From assembly GCF_011045025.1 (NCBI RefSeq), contig NZ_JAAKZX010000049.1:1-51396 (forward strand): DNA of 51,396 nucleotides, read 5' to 3'. The notes under the pieces are model-generated. The model made no database searches, had not been told where the DNA came from, and was given only the letters and a program-made list of their open reading frames with translations. This DNA is from Streptomyces ureilyticus (GTDB lineage Bacteria; Actinomycetota; Actinomycetes; Streptomycetales; Streptomycetaceae). Below, one piece after another: positions 24,560 through 33,179 of this stretch. Position 1 is the stretch's first letter, and each line of letters opens with the position of its first letter. Made by a program: the position numbers and the translations under genes.

Positions 24560-25374
24560 CGCGGGCCCGGCGCCCCGAGCAGGGTGTCGAGCAGTCCCTC
24601 GTCCAGCATGGTCGCCACGGACAGGTCGGCCAGCTCGCCGAAGCCCGCGTCATGGACCGCGGCGCTGACCACGTACCGCTCCCCCACGTGAAAGGTCGCG
24701 AACGTCCACTCGGTGCCGCCGGCCGGCGTACCGTCGGGCCGCACCAGCCGCGCCCCCCGCTCGCCCAGCTCGAAGCCGAACTCGGTGAACCGGAAGCGCA
24801 GCCCCTGCCCGAGGGCCTTGGTGTACGCCTCCTTCAGCGTCCACAGCCGTACCAGGGTGCCGTTGCGGGCCTCGGCGCCGCCCGCGTCGAGCAGGTCCCG
24901 CTCGTACGGGGTGCACGCCATGGCCTCCGAACCCGTGCCGACGAGCCGGCGGTCGGCGCGCTCCACGTCGACGCCGATCCGGCCGCGCCGCGTCACCGCC
25001 ACGACCATCAGGCGCTCGGTGTGGCTGAGGCTGACGTCGATCTGGTCGCAGCCGCGCACGTAGGGCCGGCCACCGGGCTCGTACGACAGGTCGACCTGGT
25101 CGGCGGTGGTGCCGAGGACCGCGGCGGCGGTATGCCGCAGGAACAGCCGTGAGGCGATGAACCGGTCCCGCATCGGGGCACGGACGAAGCTCTCGCTGCG
25201 GTCCCAGTCGCGGCCGAGGAGGTGGCGCACCGAGTCGGCGTCGCCGCGCGGCAGCCAGCCGGGCATCGCGGCGTACACGAGGACGCTGCCGGTGTCCGCC
25301 AGTTCCTGTCCGACCCGGTCCCAGGCGGCGCCGGGCCCGAGGACGGGCTGCGGTCGGCCGATCGCGGCGGTCAC
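24472..25374 (-). CDS. Sfp-type 4'-phosphopantetheinyl transferase
   Basis: 300 aa with a GTG start directly adjoining the stop of the upstream ACP-AT gene. Sfp-type signatures are GVDVERADRR (Mg-binding Asp and Glu) and WTLKEAYTKALGQGL (Glu/Lys). It attaches phosphopantetheine from CoA to carrier-protein Ser. Candidate substrates are the discrete ACP (13884-14156) and the ACP domain of the ACP-AT fusion. The last ~30 residues (SWAMRIASMRLRAPSLVTIAVR region) are encoded by DNA also used by the response regulator on the other strand. Confidence 0.93.
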   Translation of the reverse strand: MTAAIGRPQPVLGPGAAWDRVGQELADTGSVLVYAAMPGWLPRGDADSVRHLLGRDWDRSESFVRAPMRDRFIASRLFLRHTAAAVLGTTADQVDLSYEPGGRPYVRGCDQIDVSLSHTERLMVVAVTRRGRIGVDVERADRRLVGTGSEAMACTPYERDLLDAGGAEARNGTLVRLWTLKEAYTKALGQGLRFRFTEFGFELGERGARLVRPDGTPAGGTEWTFATFHVGERYVVSAAVHDAGFGELADLSVATMLDEGLLDTLLGAPGPRQEIQPDSWAMRIASMRLRAPSLVTIAVR

Positions 25375-26604
25375 TCACGCCTCCAGCAGCTCGACGGCCA
25401 GCGGGCCCGAGTCCAGGGCGGAGACCACCCCGGCCAGGTCCACGGCGTCGCTGTCCGGCCGCGGGCACACGGGGACGCAGACAGGGGCGCCCATGCGCCG
25501 CAGGTACGGAGTGAGCACCGGGCGCGGCCCGATCTCGACGACATGCGTGGGCGTCTGCTGGTCGAGCAGGGCGCGGGCGGCGTCGGCGAACAGGATGGGA
25601 GTGAGGAGCTGCCGGGTCCAGTAATCGGCGTACAGGGGCTCGGTGGTGAGCCGGCCCTGGACGGTCGAGTAGAAGGGGATCCGGGGTGTCCCGGCCGGGA
25701 CACGGCGGGCGACCGCCTCGAACTTCGGTACCGCGGGCGCCATCAGCGGGGAGTTGAAGGCGTGGGACACCGGAAGGCGCCGGTACCTGATCCCGGCCCC
25801 GGCCAGCCGGCTCTCGACGCGGTCCAGTGCGCGGACGTCCCCCGACAGGACGGTCGCCTTGGCGGCGTTGACGGCACCGATGCCCAAGTCCGGCTCGGCC
25901 GCGATGAGTTCGGCCGCCTCGGACCGGGAGACGCAGGCCGCGGTCATGCCTCCGCCCGGCGGCAGGTACCGCATGAGGGCACCCCGCACGGCGATCAGCT
26001 TCGCCGCGTCGGCCGGCCCGAGCGCGCCCGCGACGGCGGCTGCCGCGAACTCACCGATGCCATGGCCCAGGACGGTCGCCGGGACGACACCCGCGGTCTG
26101 AAGTGTCCGGGCGAGGGCGTATCCGACGGCGAAGAGGGCGGGCTGGGCGTAGGCCGTGTCGTCGATCCGCGGGTCCCCGCCGAGGATCAGGTCGACGACG
26201 GAGACTTCCAGGTACGGCTTCAGGGCGTCGGCCATCTCGTCGAGGTGGCCGCGGTAGGCGGAGGAGTCCGCGTACAGGGCGGCCGTCATGCCGCGGTACT
26301 GGCAGCCGAGCCCGGTGAAGACGAAGGCCGGCCGCACCCGGCGTTCGGCGAACCGGCTGTCGCGCGCGGCCATATGGCGGGCGAGGTCCCGCACCGTCGG
26401 GTACGCCCTGATGTCGTCCAGCTCGACGATCGGCCCGAACTCCTCCTCGATGTCGCCGTAGAGGCTCAGCGCCGCCACCGAGTCCAGTCCGCACTCGGCC
26501 ATCGGCACCGAGTCCTCCAGCGGCCGGCCGAGGTAGTGGGCGAGCCTCTCGAGCAGCCATTCACGGTGCACCCCGGTGTGCGAAGCGGGTTCCTGAGCGG
26601 CCAT
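25375..26604 (-). CDS. ACP-acyltransferase fusion with a catalytically dead AT domain
   Basis: 409 aa; the ATG at 26604 follows AAGGAGC. The ACP (residues about 12-82) has the attachment Ser42 in CGLDSVAALSLYGD. The AT (about 92-395) is recognisable along its length but lacks key residues: FTGLGCQ replaces the F-x-GQGxQ oxyanion motif, GHGIGE (Gly182) replaces GHSxGE, and HAFN (Asn284) replaces HAFH. Both members of the Ser-His dyad are therefore lost while the rest is preserved (AVRGALM, NAAKATVLSG, YWTRQL). Acyl transfer by the normal mechanism is unlikely; a docking or scaffolding role is possible. It lies between the acyl-CoA dehydrogenase and PPTase genes. Confidence 0.9.
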   Translation of the reverse strand: MAAQEPASHTGVHREWLLERLAHYLGRPLEDSVPMAECGLDSVAALSLYGDIEEEFGPIVELDDIRAYPTVRDLARHMAARDSRFAERRVRPAFVFTGLGCQYRGMTAALYADSSAYRGHLDEMADALKPYLEVSVVDLILGGDPRIDDTAYAQPALFAVGYALARTLQTAGVVPATVLGHGIGEFAAAAVAGALGPADAAKLIAVRGALMRYLPPGGGMTAACVSRSEAAELIAAEPDLGIGAVNAAKATVLSGDVRALDRVESRLAGAGIRYRRLPVSHAFNSPLMAPAVPKFEAVARRVPAGTPRIPFYSTVQGRLTTEPLYADYWTRQLLTPILFADAARALLDQQTPTHVVEIGPRPVLTPYLRRMGAPVCVPVCPRPDSDAVDLAGVVSALDSGPLAVELLEA

Positions 26605-26667
26605 CGTGTGTGCTCCTTCGGGGGGAGAAGGCGGGGACGGGTCGGGATCGGGTGGGAGAGGGGGCGG

Positions 26668-28419
26668 TCAGGCGAGCGGTGAGCCGTACAGGTCGTAGCT
26701 GCGGCGGCCGTGCAGCCGGGCCAGGACCTCGGCGAGCACGCGCTGTTCGGCGGCGGCAGGACGGTCGGGCAGGGCCAGACCGAGGCGTCGGCACAGCCGG
26801 TACAGGGTCGCGGACGGCCAGGCGGTCTCGGCGAGGAACGGGTCCCCCGCGGCGTTCGTGCCGTCGGCCGCGTGCTGCTCGCGCCACACGCCGAGACAGG
26901 CGGCGGCCGCCAGCACCAGCGTGTAGCGGTCGGCGAGACCGAGGCTGTGCGGGCTCGCCAGGGCACGCCGGTCGTCCTGCGGAACGTCGGCGAAAGCCTT
27001 GCGCAGATTGTCGAGTTCGATGGCGAACGCGCGGGTGAGGAAGCGGAGCGTGGCCGCGTCCTGGCCTCGGCGCGGCAGGGTCCCGGCCTCGAACAGGTCG
27101 GTGCTGTCCACCAGGGTGGCGGCCAGGGGGTCGGCGTCCCCGAGCAGCGCGGGCCGGGTCAGGTCCAGCGGCGGCAGGTCCTCGTGCAGCCGGAACAGGG
27201 CGGCCGGTGCCGCGGGGTCGGCGAACCAGGCGTGCTGGGCGAAGAACGGCAGCTGCGGCAGGATGCTCACCTGCCGGCCCGCGCTCCCGGCGTGGCCCAG
27301 CGAGGTGACCGGCAGGTCCCTCGACTGCTTCTGGAACATGCCGTACGCGCCTTCCTCGGCGAAGGTCGCCTCGCCGAGGACGGCGGACATCTCGTCCATG
27401 GACTCGGCGGCCAGCTTGGGCGCCAGATAGGCGGCGACCGCCGCGTACACGCTCATCTGCCCGGGCAGCAGGTGCAGGGACCGGGTCGCGACCAGCGCGA
27501 GGCAGTCCATGAGCAGCAGGTCGAGGAAGGACCCGGTCAGTACGTCCCGTACGTGCTGGACGTCGAGGGAGGAACGGCCGTCGGTGCGGGGGCGTACGGC
27601 GAACGCGGCGACCGTACGCAGGGCCGTGTCGGCGCCCGCCAGGACGATCGACGGGATCAGTCCCCGGATGGCGAGGGAGGAACGCAGCGACAGTGCGTAG
27701 CCGTCCCCGCGGGCGCCGACCACGGCGGAGTCCGGCACCGGGCAGTCGTCGAGGCGCAGGGTCCCGAACTCGGTGCCGCGCATGCCGGAGGTGGGGCGGC
27801 GGCCGAGGTCCAGGACGTGGCCGGGGGGCAGTTCGGCGCGGTCGAGGAGCAGCACGGTGTGGCTGCGGGCCTGGCCCGGGGTGCCGGTGCGGGCGAAGAC
27901 GACCAGGCCGCGGGCGCGCGAGGCGTTGGCGATGCCGCTCTTGCTGCCGCTGACCAGCAGGCCGCCGCCGGGCGCCGGGCGGGCGGTGAGCTCGTCCCGC
28001 ACGAAGTCGTTGCCGTGGGCCACGCTGTGCCGGGCCACGGCGATGCGCTCGCCGCCGAGGAGCAGCCGGGCGGCCAGGCGGCGCTGGTCCTCGCTCCCGG
28101 CGGTCCAGAGGGGGGCCGCGGCGAAGAAGCAGTTGAGTCCGTAGCCGAAGCCGAGGGAGGCGTCGCGGCGGAACACGGGCCGCAGGATGCGGCCGAGTTC
28201 GTCCATACGTCGCAGCCTGCCGCCGAGGGCCGCGGGGACGAACTCCTCGTTCAGGCCGTACGTGTCGAGCAGGGTCTCGGCGGCTGACGGCAGGGTGCCC
28301 GCCGTGTCGGCGGCGACGAACGCGGCGCCGCCGAGCGGGTTTTCGGGGTCGTCGAGCGGACCGAAGGACCGCTCGAGCGCGTCGACGCGGTCCCCGGCGC
28401 CGCGCGCGGCGGCCGTCAT
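26668..28419 (-). CDS. Acyl-CoA dehydrogenase family protein
   Basis: 583 aa, longer than typical 380-residue acyl-CoA dehydrogenases, with an extended C-terminal half. The ACAD substrate/FAD region is visible at about residues 115-165 (GGERIAVARHSVAHGNDF ... GGGLLVSGSKSGIANASRARGLVVFA). A helical domain follows with SSLDVQHVRDVLTG and KLAAESMDEMSAVLGEATFAEEG. The start overlaps the FAAL stop by 4 nt, and the ACP-AT gene follows after 63 bp. By analogy with ligase/dehydrogenase/carrier-protein trios, it may oxidise an acyl group held on the carrier protein to an alpha,beta-unsaturated acyl group. The substrate is unknown. Confidence 0.88.
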   Translation of the reverse strand: MTAAARGAGDRVDALERSFGPLDDPENPLGGAAFVAADTAGTLPSAAETLLDTYGLNEEFVPAALGGRLRRMDELGRILRPVFRRDASLGFGYGLNCFFAAAPLWTAGSEDQRRLAARLLLGGERIAVARHSVAHGNDFVRDELTARPAPGGGLLVSGSKSGIANASRARGLVVFARTGTPGQARSHTVLLLDRAELPPGHVLDLGRRPTSGMRGTEFGTLRLDDCPVPDSAVVGARGDGYALSLRSSLAIRGLIPSIVLAGADTALRTVAAFAVRPRTDGRSSLDVQHVRDVLTGSFLDLLLMDCLALVATRSLHLLPGQMSVYAAVAAYLAPKLAAESMDEMSAVLGEATFAEEGAYGMFQKQSRDLPVTSLGHAGSAGRQVSILPQLPFFAQHAWFADPAAPAALFRLHEDLPPLDLTRPALLGDADPLAATLVDSTDLFEAGTLPRRGQDAATLRFLTRAFAIELDNLRKAFADVPQDDRRALASPHSLGLADRYTLVLAAAACLGVWREQHAADGTNAAGDPFLAETAWPSATLYRLCRRLGLALPDRPAAAEQRVLAEVLARLHGRRSYDLYGSPLA

Positions 28420-30101
28420 GAGCGGGCCCCTGCCGTGAGGAGCTGCTCGACCTCACGGTCGACGCGCTGGTGCAGTGGGCTCAGCTCGCCCCGCAGGAAC
28501 ATGCCGCGCATGGCGGACCGTTCGACCTTGCCGCTGGTGGTGCGGCGTACGGTGCCGGGCCGGACGAAGAGCAGGCCCCCGGTCCGCACCTCGTGCTCCT
28601 CGCCGATGCGGGCCTCCACGGTGGCCGCGAGCGACGCCAGGTCGATGTCGTAGTGGCTGCGGGCGCGCAGTTCCTGGACGACGACGACGCGTTCGCGCGC
28701 GCCGGGGACCGCGAACACGGTGGCCGGGCCGAACACCGCACTGACCTGCTGGACGGTGCGCTCCACGTCCTGTGGGTACAGGTTGCGGCCGGCGACCACG
28801 ATGACGTCCTTGATCCGTCCGGTGACATGGAGCTGACCTTCGGCCAGCAGGCCCAGGTCGCCGGTGCGCAGGTAGCCTCCCCGGCCGCCGAGCCGGACGT
28901 CGAAGGCCTCCGCCGTCTCCAGAGGGCGGCCCCAGTAGCCGTGGGCGACGCTGTCGCCGCGTACCCAGATCTCGCCGGTGCGGCCGTCGGGGAGTTCCGT
29001 TCCGGTGCCCGGGTCGACGATCCGCACCTCCGCCGAGGCGGGCGCTCCGCAGGGCGCGGTGGACTGCGCGGCCGAGGACGCCGGTCCTCCGGCGGAGACC
29101 AGCAGGGTCGCCTCGGCGAGCCCGTAGGCGGGGGTGAGCGCGTCGGGGCGCAGCCCTGCCGGGGCGAACCGTTCGGCGAAAGCGGTCAGCGTGGCGGGGT
29201 TCACCGGTTCGCCGCCGTTGACGGCGGTGCGCCAGCGGGACAGGTCGAGCGCGGCGATCTTGGGGTCGCCGATCCGGCGCAGGCACATCTCGTACGCGAA
29301 GTCGGGGGCGCCGCTGACCGTCAGGCCGTACCGGGAGACGGTGTCGAGCCAGTGGAAGGGCTTCCTGACGAAGGTCCGTGGGGTGAGCATCACGGTCGGC
29401 ACGCCCAGCCACAGGGGGTGCAGCAACTGGCCGACGAGTCCCATGTCGTGGTGAAGGGGCAGCCAGCCGCCGAAGCGGGACGCGGGGCCGGTGCCGAGTG
29501 CCCCGCGGATGGCCTCCATGGTGGCCGCGAGGTTGCCGTGCGTGACCATCACTCCGCGCGGTTCGCGGGTGGAGCCGGAGGTGTACTGGAGGTAGGCGAT
29601 CTCGTCGGGTGCGGGACCGGGGCTGAGGGCCGTGGCCGGTTGGTCATCCGGCGGCTGCACGCCGGTGTCCGTCAACAGGCAGGTCACCTGCCCGAATCCG
29701 GTGCGGGCCAGGAGCTGGGACACATCGGCGGCGTGCGCGGTCTCGGTGAGTACGCAGCCGGCCGCCGCATCCCGGATGATGCCGGCGATGCGCTCGTCGT
29801 GATGGCCGCGCCCGCCGGGCGGTGCAGCGGGGACGGCGACGAGCCGGGCGTGCAGGCAGGCCAGGAACGCGGTGGCGAACAGCCGGCGGGAGGAGTGCAG
29901 GATCAGTACGCGGTCGCCGGGGGCGGCGTGCGCGCGCAGCCGGGCGGCGAGCGCCCGGACCCGTCCGGCGAGATCGCCGTAGGTGAGGCGCTCGGGATGC
30001 AGCTGCCCGCCGTGTTCCGCGAGGAGCACGAGGGCGTCCTTGCCGGGCGCCTCGGCAGCCCTGGCGTGGAACACGTCCATGAAGCTCCGGTACCCGGTCA
30101 C
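28416..30101 (-). CDS. Fatty-acyl-AMP ligase-like adenylating enzyme
   Basis: 561 aa from a GTG at 30101 overlapping the upstream epsilon-subunit stop. ANL-superfamily motifs are YLQYTSGSTREPRGVMVTHGN (phosphate loop), GWLPLHHDMGLVGQLL (characteristic of FAALs), AYGLAEATLLVSAGG, YLRTGDLGLL and RTTSGKVERS with the catalytic Lys. FAALs form acyl-adenylates and pass the acyl group to an ACP rather than CoA. The nearby ACP-AT protein offers the carrier. Together with the acyl-CoA dehydrogenase it suggests carrier-bound activation and desaturation of a carboxylic acid, possibly a polyketide starter or an acyl cap. Confidence 0.92.
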   Translation of the reverse strand: MTGYRSFMDVFHARAAEAPGKDALVLLAEHGGQLHPERLTYGDLAGRVRALAARLRAHAAPGDRVLILHSSRRLFATAFLACLHARLVAVPAAPPGGRGHHDERIAGIIRDAAAGCVLTETAHAADVSQLLARTGFGQVTCLLTDTGVQPPDDQPATALSPGPAPDEIAYLQYTSGSTREPRGVMVTHGNLAATMEAIRGALGTGPASRFGGWLPLHHDMGLVGQLLHPLWLGVPTVMLTPRTFVRKPFHWLDTVSRYGLTVSGAPDFAYEMCLRRIGDPKIAALDLSRWRTAVNGGEPVNPATLTAFAERFAPAGLRPDALTPAYGLAEATLLVSAGGPASSAAQSTAPCGAPASAEVRIVDPGTGTELPDGRTGEIWVRGDSVAHGYWGRPLETAEAFDVRLGGRGGYLRTGDLGLLAEGQLHVTGRIKDVIVVAGRNLYPQDVERTVQQVSAVFGPATVFAVPGARERVVVVQELRARSHYDIDLASLAATVEARIGEEHEVRTGGLLFVRPGTVRRTTSGKVERSAMRGMFLRGELSPLHQRVDREVEQLLTAGARS

Positions 30102-30304
30102 TGCGGCCCCCTCCGGTGTCGGGCGGACCAGGCCGTTGCGGCCCGGCCGCGCTTGACGCTCCACTCGGCGTACGCGGTCGGTGCGGGCGCCTGTCGGGCC
30201 TGCGCCGCCGTGTTGCGCAAGGCCAGCAACACGGCGGTGACGGCGGCGAGTTCCGCCGCGGTCGGCCGGCCGCGCAGCACGGTTATGCCTGTCTGTTCTG
30301 CCAT
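30098..30304 (-). CDS. Acyl-CoA carboxylase epsilon subunit
   Basis: 68 aa. The opening ITVLRGRPTAAELAAVTAVLLAL is the characteristic pattern of actinobacterial carboxylase epsilon subunits, and the C-terminal half is basic (SVKRGRAATAWSARHRRGPQ). Epsilon stabilises the alpha-beta carboxylase complex. The matching beta subunit lies 11 kb away at 17153-18742, in a different operon. It is the first gene of the epsilon/FAAL/ACAD/ACP-AT/PPTase operon, overlapping FAAL by 4 nt. Confidence 0.82.
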   Translation of the reverse strand: MAEQTGITVLRGRPTAAELAAVTAVLLALRNTAAQARQAPAPTAYAEWSVKRGRAATAWSARHRRGPQ

Positions 30305-30393
30305 GGGGGCAGGGTGCGCCCGGGCCCTTGAGGCTCCGCTGGGTTCGGCCGGAATGCGGGTCGGGTTTTGGCTGCGGGTTCGTTGTAGCTGGT

Positions 30394-30413
30394 CGCGCCC
30401 CTTTCGGGGCGCG
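30394..30413. terminator. Hairpin downstream of the ABM gene
   Basis: CGCGCCCC and GGGGCGCG form an 8-bp perfect stem with a TTTC loop, 8 bp beyond the stop of the double-ABM gene. It probably ends the long minus-strand operon that starts at the racemase gene, and it precedes the carboxylase-epsilon operon promoter. Confidence 0.55.
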
Positions 30414-30420
30414 GCACCGC

Positions 30421-31050
30421 CTACGCCGTTCCCCGTTCATACGCGATGTGCCTCGCCCGCTCCACCGTGACGTCCGCCACCGCGGACAGGTCGGAGAGGG
30501 CGGTCCGCCAAGAGGCGGACTCAAGTGCGTCGCCGCAGTGCGTGCTGTCGCGCCACCACTGGACGCCGGTGTAGGACAGCGGGCGCAGGGTGGAGCGGAG
30601 CAGGTCGCTGCCGCCGAAGCCGCCCAGGCGGGCGCAGACGTGGCCCAGTTCGGCGTACCGCTTCTCGAACTCCCGGTCGTCGCCGCGCACTTGGGCGGAG
30701 ATGAGGACTACGTCGGTGTCGTCGACGGCCGCGTTCTCCCGTAGCACCCGGCCGATGCTCAGGGCCTGGTCGGCGCTGGTCTCCACCAGGGGGGCCAGCC
30801 CTTGGACGTGGGCGACGAACGTGTCGTCGTGCACCGTGTCCAGGAAACCGCTGAGCCGGCGCCAGTGGGAGAGGTGGACATACGCCGTCGGCCGGTCGAC
30901 GAGCCGGACCGTCACCAGGAAGTCGAAGCCCGGGCGGCGCCGCAGGAACTGCGAGTGCTCACGGAACTCCCGCTCGAACTCGGCGGTGTCGCCCTCGACC
31001 TCGAACCGGTTGATGACGGTGACCGGCCTGGTCGGATCACGCTCCGGCAC
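30421..31050 (-). CDS. Double-domain antibiotic biosynthesis monooxygenase (ABM)
   Basis: 209 aa with a GTG start; GGAGG lies six bases upstream. It overlaps the aromatase stop by 14 bp. Two ferredoxin-like ABM units are visible: residues about 9-100 (PVTVINRFEVEGDTAEFEREFREH) and about 110-205 (DVVLISAQVRGDDREFEKRYAEL). ABM proteins such as ActVA-ORF6 and TcmH oxidise aromatic polyketides to quinones without cofactors; some two-domain members act as cyclases. Its position after the aromatase/cyclase supports a tailoring or ring-closing step on the polyketide. The exact reaction is not assigned. Confidence 0.82.
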   Translation of the reverse strand: MPERDPTRPVTVINRFEVEGDTAEFEREFREHSQFLRRRPGFDFLVTVRLVDRPTAYVHLSHWRRLSGFLDTVHDDTFVAHVQGLAPLVETSADQALSIGRVLRENAAVDDTDVVLISAQVRGDDREFEKRYAELGHVCARLGGFGGSDLLRSTLRPLSYTGVQWWRDSTHCGDALESASWRTALSDLSAVADVTVERARHIAYERGTA

Positions 31051-32020
31051 TTAAGTCCTCCGCGAACCGCTTGGCGTGGCGCAGGGTGGTCGCGCTGTTG
31101 GTGCCGAGGGCCGTACGGACCAGCTGCCGGGCCTCGGCGAGCGTGGCCTGCGGCCCGAGGGCGCTGTGGACGCCGTCCGGGTCGAGGGTGACGGAGTGCC
31201 AGGAGGTGGCCCGCACCGTGCCGTCGCCGAGCGACTCGATCACCCACCGGCCGGTGTGGCCGCTCATCGCGACGGGCACCCTCAGCTGCTTGTAGACGAT
31301 CATGTGGCGGTCCTCGAAGCAGACCCGTACGGAGGTGGTGTTGTGCACCGAGCCGTCCGGGCTGCGGGTGTCCATGTCCAGGTGCTGGATGCCCGGTTCG
31401 TCCTCGGTGAGGTCGAGGCGGGCCACGTGCGGGAGGCGTTCGGGCCACAGGTCGGCGCGGTCGAGGAAGGCGTACACGTCGCCGGCCGCACCGGTGATGG
31501 TCTCGGAGTCGGCGAAGGTGAAGTGGAGTTCGTCGCGCGCGGCGCCCTGTTCGGCGGCTGTCTTGAGGGCGGCGAGTTCGGCGCGGCTGTTGCGGTCGAC
31601 TGCGCCTTCGATCAGTTCCTCGGCGGCGGGGTCGTCGTCGACGGCGCGGAAGTCGTGCAGCAGTACGACCCGGGTCGAGCCGTCGTCGGTGGGCCGCATG
31701 TGCCAGGCACCGCCCATGGCGGCGACGGGTGCGGCGGAGACGACCTGGCGGAAGGTGATGGTGCGGGCCGCCGGGTCGAGGACGCGGCGGGAGGTCCAGG
31801 TGCGCACCTGTTCGTGGGCGATGGCCCAGATGCGCAGGAGCTGTTCGCCGCCGTCCTCGGGGGCCTCTTCGAGGACCTCGACGTGGACGGTCGGGCCGAA
31901 GACCTGGGGCCAGGCGGAGACGTCCGCGATCAGGTCGTAGACGGTGTCCGGCGGCGCGGCGACCGTGACGGAGTGTTCCGTGACATGGGTCGCCGGCGTG
32001 TCGGGGGCAGCGGTCGCCAC
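31037..32020 (-). CDS. Didomain aromatase/cyclase (SRPBCC, ActVII-like)
   Basis: 327 aa with a GTG start and GGAAGG upstream. Two START/SRPBCC domains are clear: residues about 12-160 (HSVTVAAPPDTVYDLIADVSAWPQVFGPTVHVEVLE) and about 165-310 (HFTFADSETITGAAGDVYAFLDRADLWPERLPHV), each with the Trp/Pro pattern of polyketide aromatases. Didomain enzymes usually act on C9-reduced chains, matching the ActIII-like ketoreductase in this cluster; they fold and aromatise the first ring (C7-C12). It is part of the operon KSIII/aromatase/ABM. Confidence 0.93.
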   Translation of the reverse strand: MATAAPDTPATHVTEHSVTVAAPPDTVYDLIADVSAWPQVFGPTVHVEVLEEAPEDGGEQLLRIWAIAHEQVRTWTSRRVLDPAARTITFRQVVSAAPVAAMGGAWHMRPTDDGSTRVVLLHDFRAVDDDPAAEELIEGAVDRNSRAELAALKTAAEQGAARDELHFTFADSETITGAAGDVYAFLDRADLWPERLPHVARLDLTEDEPGIQHLDMDTRSPDGSVHNTTSVRVCFEDRHMIVYKQLRVPVAMSGHTGRWVIESLGDGTVRATSWHSVTLDPDGVHSALGPQATLAEARQLVRTALGTNSATTLRHAKRFAEDLSAGA

Positions 32021-32113
32021 GGCGTACCTTCCCTTCGGTTTCGGCCGGTTCAGCGGCCGGTTCAGAGTGACAGAGAGGGGCTCGAAGAGGACTCGAGCCG
32101 GAGTGGACCAGGT

Positions 32114-33148
32114 TCAGTCGATGTGTAGGCCGGGTGGTTCGGTGAACTCCAGTACGGCGCAGCCCCAGCTGTAGCCGGCCCCGACGCTGACCATCACGCA
32201 GCGGTCGCCGGGCCGGGCGCGGCCGGAGGTGACGAGGTGGTCCAGGCTCGCGAACTGATCGCCCGCGCCCAGGTGCCCGACGGTGCGGCTCCACTCCCAG
32301 GTGGTGCGGGACGGGTCGATGCCGAAGGGCCGGTAGTAGATGGCGTCGAGGCGGCGGCGGCCGAAGTGGGGCAGGAGCACCCAGTCGGCGTCGGCGAGTT
32401 CCATAGCGGCGTCGGCGAGGGCCTGCTTGATGACGGTCTGCTGTCCGGTGTGGGCGCGTGTGATGGCGTACGACATGCCGACGCGGCCGACGAAGGAGCG
32501 TTTGGCTGCCTCGAAGTCCACGGGCACGCGGTGGCTGAGCGGGGCCTTGGTGAACGGTTCGTCGCCGCGGTGCAGCGGTTCGAGCTCGGGGTCGGCGAGC
32601 ACGGCCAGGGAGCACAGCCGGGCGAAGCCGCCGCGGCGGGAGAGCACGAGGGCGCTCGCACCGTCGGCGTAGGGCGTGCCGGGGTCGGTGTTCCACCGGT
32701 CGATTCCGGGCTCGCAGAACCGGTCGCCGGTGGTCAGCAGGGCGTCGCAGCTGCCGTGGCCCGCGGTGAGGTAGGCGGTGGCGAGGTCGAGGGCGGCGAG
32801 GCCGCCGTTGGACATCTGGCGGATCTCGAGGGCGGGGCAGGTGTTGCCCAGTGCCTCGCGCTGGACGTAGGAGGCGACGGGCCACAGGTCCTGGCCCTGG
32901 TGGTAGGTGTCGGCATGCAGGAGAAGGTCGACGTCCTCGGGCGCGGAGCCGGCCCGGCGCAGTGCGGTACGGGCCGCGGCGGCGGCCATCTCGGCGGCCG
33001 ACTCGTCGGGCGAGTAGGCCACCGACTCCATGCTGGTCGCCGCGGCGACCCGGGGCGAACAGGCCCCGGACGCGACGGCGTCGGCGACGGTCACCGAGCC
33101 GGGGAGCCGTACCCCGGTCCCGCGGATGTGGATGTCTTGCACGCGCAT
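32114..33148 (-). CDS. KSIII-like acyltransferase with Ser nucleophile (DpsC-type)
   Basis: 344 aa from the ATG at 33148. The FabH/KSIII fold is clear, but the nucleophile position reads EIRQMSNGGLAALDLA, giving Ser113 instead of Cys. The sequence GHLGAGD supplies His292 and Asp297, the same His-x4-Asp spacing as daunorubicin DpsC (Ser118/His297/Asp302, from memory). DpsC selects a propionyl starter and transfers it to ACP or KS. This enzyme is therefore a good candidate for non-acetate starter selection here. It lies in the operon between the citramalate synthase and aromatase genes. Confidence 0.9.
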   Translation of the reverse strand: MRVQDIHIRGTGVRLPGSVTVADAVASGACSPRVAAATSMESVAYSPDESAAEMAAAAARTALRRAGSAPEDVDLLLHADTYHQGQDLWPVASYVQREALGNTCPALEIRQMSNGGLAALDLATAYLTAGHGSCDALLTTGDRFCEPGIDRWNTDPGTPYADGASALVLSRRGGFARLCSLAVLADPELEPLHRGDEPFTKAPLSHRVPVDFEAAKRSFVGRVGMSYAITRAHTGQQTVIKQALADAAMELADADWVLLPHFGRRRLDAIYYRPFGIDPSRTTWEWSRTVGHLGAGDQFASLDHLVTSGRARPGDRCVMVSVGAGYSWGCAVLEFTEPPGLHID

Positions 33149-33179
33149 GACTGCTCCGGTCGGCGGTCGTCCGGCCTGT

